A stretch of 64,000 nucleotides of DNA from Populus alba (Eukaryota > Streptophyta > Magnoliopsida > Malpighiales > Salicaceae), in contig NC_133301.1 in assembly GCF_005239225.2 (NCBI RefSeq), positions 11,470,318-11,534,317 of the forward strand. The letters are read 5' to 3'. The translations under genes and the position numbers were made by a program. The notes under the pieces were generated by a model that saw nothing but the letters and a program-made list of their open reading frames with translations, had not been told where the DNA came from and ran no database searches. How positions within the stretch are numbered: the first letter of the stretch is position 1; each line of letters opens with the position of its first letter. Of the stretch, positions 55,958 through 64,000 are shown one piece after another.

Positions 55958-56850
55958 CTTTTAACATCTTGATCAATTGCTTCTACCACTTACACCGTGT
56001 CGATTTTGGGTATTCTTTTTTGGCCAAAATCATTAAACTTGGTTCTGAAGCTATTGTTGTGACCTTTCCTACCTCAGTCAATGGGCTTTGTATAGAGGGT
56101 AAAATTGCTCAAGTTGTGGAATTCTTCGATGGCATGGTGGAACGAGGATATAAACGTAATCTACAACGCTTAGAATCATACGATTATCAATGGTTTGTGT
56201 AAGATTGGAGAAACCACTGTAGCTGCTAGATTGCTCAAGAAAATGGACAGGGCAGGTTGTTATTATTGAATGTCATGATAAGCAAGGGTTGTTCACCTGA
56301 TGTTTTCAATTCTAGCATTCTAATCCATGGATACTGTAAGACCAAGAGAATGGATGATGTGAAGCAGCTTTTTGATGAAATGACTCATCGAGGCTTAATT
56401 CCAGACACTATTAGCTACCAACACTCTTAAACGTGGCTTGTTTCAGGCGGGGAGAATTTTGGAAGTAAAAGAGCTTTTCATGGATATGCATGCACAGGGC
56501 TATTCCCCATATTTAATTACTCAACTTTTCTTGATGGCTTAAGAAAACAAGGTATCTTGATTAGGCCTTTTGACTATTTCGAGAAATGCAAAATAGTCAT
56601 TTGAAACCTGATTTGGCAATCTATAATATCACAATCGATGCCATGTGCAAATCTGGGAAGCTTAAAGATACAATGGAGTTGTTTTTGATACTCCCTGTTG
56701 AAGGGTTGTAGCCTAATGTTTGGGTTTGGACTACAATAATCAATGAACTTTGCAGAGAAGGATTGCTAGATGAAGCACACAAAGCTTTCAGACAAAAAGA
56801 AGAGGATGGCTGCCCACCAACACTATTTCTCTTAAATAATGTGCCAACGC
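55958..56850 (+). pseudogene. P-class PPR protein pseudogene, restorer-of-fertility-like (RFL)
   Basis: Translating all three frames piecewise gives successive 35-residue PPR motifs: GYSFLAKIIKLGSE, TSVNGLCIEGKIAQVVEFF, INGLCKIGETTVAARLLKKM, SILIHGYCKTKRMDDVKQLF, TLKRGLFQAGRILEVKELF, ITIDAMCKSGKLKDTMELF and INELCREGLLDEAHKAF. The motif wording matches the RFL subfamily of P-class PPRs, whose intact members enter mitochondria and bind RNA. Several frameshifts and internal stops interrupt it (for example near 56150, 56265, 56420, 56590 and 56708). The N-terminal targeting region is missing. No frame spans more than about two motifs, so it cannot encode a working protein. RFL genes expand and die rapidly, which fits a decayed copy. 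Confidence 0.88.
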
Positions 56851-57769
56851 TACCGACTAGCCTTCTCAGTATCTAGAATCAAGCTATACTTTTCTTGTTT
56901 ATTGTCTGCGACTGGGGACTAAAGCTGTTGTTACACAGTTTGCATAATGTTCAAGTGGATAAACATCTCAAATCCATTTTGTACAGGAGAAATGCAACGA
57001 ACCCAGAGAAAAAGTCAGATCAAATCATCAATGAAGCCGAGGAGTATGACAAGAAAATGTGAAACCAACAAAGCTCAAAACAGAGCAGGGGAGGAGGTGA
57101 GTGCTCAGATTAAAAAAAAACACTTTTCGATATCCCCTCCCCCCCAGCATTCACTTTTGATCATGTGTTGGTGCAAGCATGCATATAATAATTACAATTC
57201 ATGTTAGGATATCGAATTGTTGAGTAATTTCTCAACTGAATTTAGAATCTTCTTATCCTGATCAAGTATCCCGTATCTGTTGTTCAAGAGAAAACAACCA
57301 TCTTGGGTCTCAGGTTTGGTGTTTTTGTATATGCGGATTGTTGTTGAGGCTAAAAAAATAGTTAAGGCTGATTTAATGTTTAGTAACTTAGAAAACAACC
57401 TTATATATGATTTGGATAGCAGAGAATTAACCAAAAAAAAACTAAAAAAAAAAAATGAAGAATGTTTGCTATATCTTTTATATTTTATATTTTATATTTT
57501 AATTTTTAATTTTTTCTTTTTGATATTAGATTTATTGAGAATTGAAATATATATTTTTTTAATTTATTTTTTATAAAATTATCCTAAACTCATGATCTAA
57601 ACTAAATGTTTGACGAGTTGATTAAGTTTTTTTTGTAATAAAAATTTGATATCCCAAGTTTCAAGTTATACTTGAACTAAATCATTTCTTTAACTCGTTT
57701 GCGTAATGATACTTAATTTCTCCAACTTAAGGCTCCCTGCTCCTATGAATCTAGTGAAGATGATAAACA
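56851..57769. other. Intergenic DNA
   Basis: No gene is supported. A short C run lies near 57140 and a TTTTATATTTTATATT repeat near 57475-57500. Confidence 0.55.
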
Positions 57770-58145
57770 CTAGCAGGTACAGAGCCTAAGGAAGCAGAAA
57801 GTTCCGCTGCCACCATACACTGACGTAGCAGTGATTCCGCTTATCACGGCCAGGAAATGAGATGTGCACGACCAAGATAGCTGGTCAATCGCGATTAGAA
57901 ATCCCATCGGAATGATAGATAAGTGGGAAATCAACAGCATGAAGGTGCCACCACCATAGCCCACTGGTTTGCAGATGAATTTTGGATGATTTATGATCGA
58001 TCGGAAGATGCATGTTTGTCCCATAACAGAGGCCGTCAAGGGAGCACAGCAAAACATGGGTGTCAAAAAGGGTGGTGGTTAACAAGTCAAGCGCATTTGA
58101 ACAGTAGAGCCGATCACCATGGTGGTCAATAAAAGAAGAAACCAT
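57770..58145 (-). other. GC-richer ORF-like remnant, unassigned
   Basis: Two overlapping minus-strand frames (57770-58066 and 57885-58145) give hydrophobic, membrane-like stretches such as GYGGGTFMLLISHLSIIPMG. Composition is more gene-like than the flanks. I cannot name a family, and neither frame is convincing alone. It could be a decayed gene or lie beyond the CBP60 3' untranslated region. Confidence 0.25.
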
Positions 58146-58626
58146 AGCTGGAGAGAAGCAAATGGCAGTTCACAAATCATGACATAACAAGGAGACTGGA
58201 AAGAAGCAACTCCAGTTGAAGGTTAACATAGTATGGACCATTTGGACCATCTCTTACAGTCACTTGCAGATACAACATATGAAGTCATATATGCTTCTAC
58301 TACTAGACATGTTCCCCTAAGCAGTCAACAAGAATGGAAGGGGTGTTCAACTTAGAAACACACACACGCGCACACACCCCTTGTGAACTCAAACTCATCT
58401 ACCATTCACAGAATGATGATATGATCAGAGAACCATCTTGCAGGGTAACAACTAACAAGTAACAAAGCAACTTACTGTACAGGTGACTGTACAAAAAGGT
58501 TCTTGGATGCCGACGTCAAACCCGGAACGACTGGGCCTTCGAGACTTCCAAACCCAACAATTCCATGCAGTCCTAGACATACACAATAATAATTCATGGA
58601 TCATGAGGCTTGACATTAAAACCTAT

Positions 58627-61600
58627 CTACTCATCATCATCATCCAGCTCAACAAGCTGTGCTCGCCTCTCAGCAGCTTTCTTCCTAATAAAGAACCCCC
58701 ACCTCATTGCTGCCTTGATCTTTAACCATCCCACAACAGCTTTACCTGGACGTGAGCGGTCCTCGTCATAACTTGGCATAGGAGATGCCATGTAAGGTGG
58801 GTAAGAAAAGCCATCTTCAGGTACGTTGGCATGGCCCCCCATACTGAAGAGTCGGAGCAAGTGTTGCATATCTTCATTCTCAAGCATCTCATGACTTCGT
58901 AAGCGAATCTCTTCCTCTGAAAAGAATTCATCAGCGCTCTTGTCTCGGTTGCTGGTCCAGTCATCAAAAGGATTAAGATTAGTTGGCTGCATGGAAGAAC
59001 CAATTGTTTGAAAACCTGAGGTAGATGACTGTGGAGGACCAAGGGCCAGGCCAACAACACTGTTATCATTTCTAGTGCTTAGGAGTTGTTGAGGATTGCT
59101 GATCAGTTGTTGATGTGGCGCGAATGAGTTACTGCCAAGCTGTGTGCGGGAATCAGGATTTACAAGCTGTGACTGCATTGAGTATCCCGATACCAAATTA
59201 TCATTGTACCCTGTTGCCAGAAATCAGAACCAGTAAGCAATTGAGTTAACAATTAAAACATGATTTTCTGATTTGACATCTGCAGTTGATAGCACTTACC
59301 TCCTGCTTGTAGGGCTGAATGAACAGAAGACTGCTCGGATGGAATTGAAGCTGGCAAGCGTGGTAATTGCACTTGGTGGCCTGAAGTATTAGAGTAACCT
59401 ATTTGATTGATCTGCTGTTCATTTTGGGATACACTTACCCTCCTATTTTGATTGAAGTTCAGAAGTGACTTGCCATCATACTCAATAACCATATCCCAAT
59501 TGTCATATGCTTTCTTCACCAATGTATCCACATAGATCTGGAATTAATTTTCAATGAGCAAAATTATTTTAAGTGAGATAATCAAAACAGCAGTAAAGAG
59601 CAGCCCTTGCCAGAAAGAACAAAAAATGTGAAAAAGTTTATAGCTGCAAGCTCAAATCAAATTCGAAACAGGCCCAAGGAAAAATTGCCTTGCCATTACA
59701 TTAACCTCAAACTTGCCTCCAAGAAAAACCAGTTTATGAACACATAGCTTGAGATTGATTAAACAACATGATAGTTGGAAGTAAAAAATGGACATTCAGA
59801 GAACTATGTGCTTATATGAAGTGATTGGGTTCAATCATGCACACAAAAAAAAAAAGGAAAAAGAAAATTTGAGAAATTGTTTAAATATTCCCTAACATGG
59901 AAAGGCATCAACTATGTTTACGCTTTCTAACATAACCATAAGTGATTTCTTCAAAAGTACAACCAGGTAATGTTTACACAAAACAAGTAATGTCCATTGA
60001 ATCACACTAATTACTGATTACTCTTCTTCATATCTAATAAATCTGATTTTACACAAAATATTTTGGAATCTAATGATAGGCTTGTAGATAGATTGGAGAG
60101 AACCTTATATTTATGACATGCAAAGTACTAGCTTTTCTTTCTTTTCTTTTCTTTTCTTTTCTTTTCAACAAAAAAACGTACTTAGCATGTATAGAAAATG
60201 CTAGCTAATGATTTTGGAAATGTATGTTACTCACAAGAACAGAATCATGAGCTATCAAGGAAACATTAGTTCAGGTGGGACAAAAAAATTCAGATAAGGC
60301 ATTAGCAAATTGTTATCTGGGACAAGAAAGAAGAATATGATAATGAGAGAAGAAGTTTGGGGGCATTTGATATATGAGAATAACTTCGTTATGCTGCCAT
60401 TCACAGTGATTCATACCTGTTTTTGGAAAAGTTTAAGTTGTATAAATCCAAAATATGTACAAGATACGAGGAGCATACCCCAAGTATTACAAAAGTCCGA
60501 AGAACAGAGAAAACAGCACAAAGCTAAAACAGTAGAGGAACCGGTTGACCGGTTCTGGGTTTTTCAGAATCCATAAACAAAGTCACAAGGCACACATTTG
60601 AACTGAAAATGTTTAATTTGGAAAACCATGCAAGATAGAAAACATAAGATAGAGGTGTTAAATGAGATCAAGTACTGTAACAAGATATTCCAAGCTCAAA
60701 AATTGAGTCGTTCTCAACTAGCAGTTTTTACTTATATTTGCCATGGGCAAGAGGACAAATAAGTAAATGGAACTTAAAAGGGGGAACTATGATTGAAACT
60801 ATTGGGCTGATAGTGCTGTATGAAGGCCGTCAAGCAATGGTGTTCATATACTGCTCCTAACAAACATGGAAACATGAAACAAGACATTCTATTTTTTTAT
60901 TAAAAAAAATAAAAAAGGAGAACGCATGATGAGGCCAACCTTTTGCTCATCAGAAAGGGAATTGGCTGCATAATACTGTTCCTCTGAAATAAGGCCACTC
61001 AGCTCATAGATGTTGTTGAAGACAGCACCAACATTTCTTGAATTGTCAGGATAATAAACATATAGTTTTCCGCTAAGAACGCAAGTCTTTGCATGCTCCA
61101 AGAGAGCATCCCACATCTTATTTGACATGCCACTTCCCAGAATCTACATCCAACAACTTTCTATATTAGAAGGTAGGTACAAAGCTAAAATTCATAATTC
61201 AATAACCGAGTCTCAGTCTCACTTACATTCCGTAATTTCTGAGAATCTTTGACTGCAAGACGAAGGAAGTCTTCAACTTTAAATATTCCTTGATTATTTA
61301 GCCTCTTGTGGAATGAACCATCCTTGCCAATTTTCTCCAATCTCCATACATCATCATCCAGTGCAGGTGGATAGTGTTTCTTGTACACTGTCAATTGGGG
61401 AAAAAAATGCATATTCAAGAAGAGTTGGAACAGGAAAAATAATGAAGAGCAAAGCCATGAACTAACATTCCCCTCTATGGTCTTTAACAGTAAAAGCTTC
61501 TGTCTTGGCCTCACGAATGTGTATGCCCTCAGAATACCCAGAAGCAACCTTCAAGCCAAGCCTGAACTTCCTGCTCCTTATCCAACTTGAGTTATCCGTA

Positions 61601-63296
61601 AATGTGAGATCTCCCAAAGATCCTACCCCTTCTTTAAGTGTTACTTGCAAGTCTCCAGTCAACAATGGTCTCTTTCCTTCACGCTCTTTTACAACATGGC
61701 TTTCAAATTCTTCTTGTGTCCAGCCTTCCTCAGCTTCATTGTTGAAATCACCTTCAAGAACTACAACATCTAGTTTAACAGAGGCTTCTGTGCCAGAAGT
61801 GACAACGCGTCCAGTGCTCGCATCAACCAAAACAATATGGATTGCGGCACCCTGCTCCCCCTCTACTTTTCCTCCTGTGAAAAGGGGAAGAGACAACCTA
61901 GACCTAAAGTGCAACTGCAAGTTCCTTCCATCTGGGGCTTCAATTCGCTTCGGGGAAGACCTGTCACACATAAGAATAATAAACCACCCCTAAGGATGAA
62001 ACCATACATTCTTAATTCTTACAGAAAATGAAAAGGACACAGTGGTCGTTGCTTATATATCAGAGTTACTAAAACACAAAAGTTATATCTACCAAATTTT
62101 ACAAACAAGATAAATTTGCTGCATTCATGACATCATCAAAATTTTGCAATCAATTCAATAGCAACAATTCTGCTAATATACTAAATAGTGTACACGCTTT
62201 GTTAGTCAACAAACAAGACTTGAAAACATACAACCACCAGAGATTTCAGTGCATCACCTTTTTAACGAGAACTCACATGTAAGTCACATGCACAAGACAT
62301 GATTCCATTTCCAACACCAATAGTTGATTTTCCTATTACTAAGTACAAGTTTAGTCAAAAATGAAAAATGAAGAAGAAAATCATAAAATTTTGGCTTGAA
62401 ATTCAAAAAATATAACTCATACATCACAAAATGAACTACAACCAAATAATGGTCAAAGATATAGTTTACCTTCCAATCTGTCTAGCAGGACCTATCTTTG
62501 CTAAAGCACGCTCCACTTCCTCACTTACCTGTTTGGCATAAAAAGCAACACTGCAGTAAGAAGCCAATAATAGCTGAGCAATCAAAGTTGTCCTAGAGGT
62601 GCCCATTGACTTGGCTCTATAGCTGGAAGGAAACTCCCTGGCTATTAGGGTCAATGATGGTAACTCTAATTCATTATTCAGCTGCTACAAGACCTTCAAA
62701 AGTTCATAAGGAAAAAAAGAAAAGAAAAACAGTACTCAAGCAGATGACTAATGCCGAGAATTTAGGAGCTTGACTGATCAAGAATCAATTTTTTGCAGGA
62801 TGAGGGTTTGCTTTCTTATTTGTAAGAGGAAATGTTCCGATGCTGTTGGGGGGGGGGGGTTCAATACCAAACTGCTGTGTTAAGAGCTCCTTTAATGAAT
62901 GAAACAGCTAGGCCTTGACAGTTCTTCACTCTCAAGCACCTCAGCTGCACTTATCTCTTTCAGGGAACCAGCCTTGATGCATTGTGAGTGAGACAAGATA
63001 GCACATGATCAAAGTGATGCATCTTATCTCCAATGTGATTCCTGTGATCCTGGTAGTGATTTTAGATACTCTAGTGTAGACCTGGGACTTTATCAAATTC
63101 TCCTGATCAAAAAAATCCAAACCCTAAACTTGGATTTGATTTCTCTGCCTCTGCATTTTGAATCATATCTATCTGCCACCCCAGATGCAAAGAACAAAAA
63201 CTAAAGGATATAAATCTTACAACTCTACGAAGAATTGGTTCCAACGATGAGCAGAGCTTCTGTAGACTATCCACCTTGAGAGCTTCTACAATTACA
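58627..63296 (-). CDS. CBP60: Calmodulin-binding protein 60 (CBP60B/C/D-like), 5' end outside the window
   Basis: Seven exons are visible: 63221-63296, 62470-62528, 61467-61960, 61227-61387, 60940-61143, 59300-59537 and 58627-59210. All phases agree and they encode about 605 residues; roughly the first 30 codons must lie past position 64000. Conserved CBP60 blocks appear in order: [81 protein letters not shown] and [18 protein letters not shown]. The C-terminus has the basic amphipathic stretch [19 protein letters not shown] followed by [20 protein letters not shown]. That is the C-terminal calmodulin-binding site of the CBP60A-F type, unlike CBP60g and SARD1. These are nuclear DNA-binding regulators linked to calcium signalling and immunity. 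The exact paralogue is uncertain. Confidence 0.95.
60132..60165. repeat. TTTTC microsatellite in a CBP60 intron
   Basis: About six CTTTT units in the 1.4-kb intron between the exons at 59300-59537 and 60940-61143. Confidence 0.9.
62848..62859 (+). repeat. G12 homopolymer in a CBP60 intron
   Basis: Twelve consecutive G on the plus strand (C in the transcript), between exons 62470-62528 and 63221-63296. This intron lies close to the 5' end of the gene. Confidence 0.95.
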
Positions 63297-64000
63297 CTGC
63301 AGAAAGCATATAAATTTACATTAAAATCCAACTCAAAGGGAATGTCATGCAATGAGATAACTTAGATTTATCATGTTTCCCAGTAATCAGATATAGAAAC
63401 CAATGAAAATAAATAATAGGAAGCTGCTCTCAAAAAATGTACTTCAATTTCAAAACAAAAAAGTTCAATTTATTCGAGAAAGATTTTGGTTTGCTGAGGT
63501 AAAAAGCATTTAGAGATGACACTCCTTTGTGGCATGCCTCCATTTAAGTATCATTGGTATTTATCGATGTGCAATCCCGACATCAGTCATCCCAGAAACC
63601 ACGATGCATGTGCATCCAAAACTCTGTTCATTGTCAAATACACAAGATAATGTACTTAGTGTGTGGTTTTACTTATGATTCTCTTTATTTAATTCTAGTT
63701 CTGTTAGTCCGAGGAAATAAAGGTTTTACTAGTCTCTATTAAACAGGTCATGACCCATGAGATTAGCATGCAACAAGATCTATATGGTTAAGTATACATG
63801 TAAACTAGGGTTAAATCAGTCCATAAGGTTAGTGTTGACAGCTCATGAATGTCTCGGTAAGCTCCAGGAAAATTCTAAATTTGCTGAAAATGCATGCCCA
63901 AAGGAGAAAAGATCAGATACTTTCAGTAACTATTTATTGCAGGGAACAGTGCATAAGAGGATACTGTGTCCGGAATCTTCCAGTGAACATAAAAGTGAAG
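63297..64000 (-). other. CBP60 intron sequence running off the window
   Basis: The acceptor at 63297-63298 requires an upstream exon ending in phase 2. No such exon with CBP60-like sequence is seen before 64000. The frame at 63554-63742 is not coding. Confidence 0.65.

Noticed and set aside
61505..62031. 162-codon plus-strand frame and a neighbour opposite the CBP60 exon
   Set aside because: Antisense shadow of the conserved CBP60 domain exon 61467-61960.
1..64000. A wholly new multi-gene system
   Set aside because: Every convincing gene belongs to a known plant family and neighbours show no shared pathway organisation beyond chance. The unusual signals are structural: repeats, conversion and frameshifts.

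Overview
This is a plant nuclear window, and most likely poplar or a close relative (Populus, Salicaceae). That assignment is inferred from very AT-rich intergenic DNA full of short MITE-like repeats, GT-AG introns, and gene families typical of a woody eudicot. There are no bacterial features. Two runs of exactly 500 N (1644-2143 and 40588-41087) look like fixed-size scaffold gaps.

Layout. Positions 1-1643 form a GC-richer block unlike the rest. It reads like plant organelle-type intergenic DNA and ends in a broken lectin-receptor-kinase fragment at the first gap. From 2144 to 16.5 kb lies a gene desert with short repeats and one orphan exon-like fragment (3934-4125, minus). At 16541-17047 (minus) is an intronless single-C2H2 zinc-finger gene with QALGGH and a terminal EAR motif. 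After another repeat-rich stretch comes a complete five-exon 4-coumarate:CoA ligase gene (27173-32518, minus). Its third intron carries an 812-bp terminal-inverted-repeat element with a dense array of hairpins. Between 33 and 40.6 kb there is repeat DNA: a degenerate tandem array and possible Helitron ends. A three-exon NAC gene (42886-45006, minus) follows; it carries two apparent frameshifts and a triplicated C-terminal repeat. Two almost identical tandem xyloglucan endotransglucosylase/hydrolase genes (50094-51132 and 54422-55460, plus) come next, then a decayed PPR (RFL-like) pseudogene (55958-56850, plus). The right end holds a CBP60 calmodulin-binding protein gene (58627-63296, minus) whose first exon lies beyond the window.

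How the genes relate. This is an ordinary eukaryotic neighbourhood with no operon logic. Two themes fit a woody plant: cell wall and lignin (4CL supplies CoA esters for monolignols; the XTHs remodel xyloglucan) and calcium or stress signalling (CBP60, NAC, EAR-type zinc finger). The more unusual signals are a likely gene-conversion footprint between the XTH copies, the frameshifted NAC gene, the hairpin array inside the 4CL intron, miniature direct-repeat elements with a primer-binding-site-like motif, and MITE copies with intact 5-bp target duplications. I found no clearly new molecular system.
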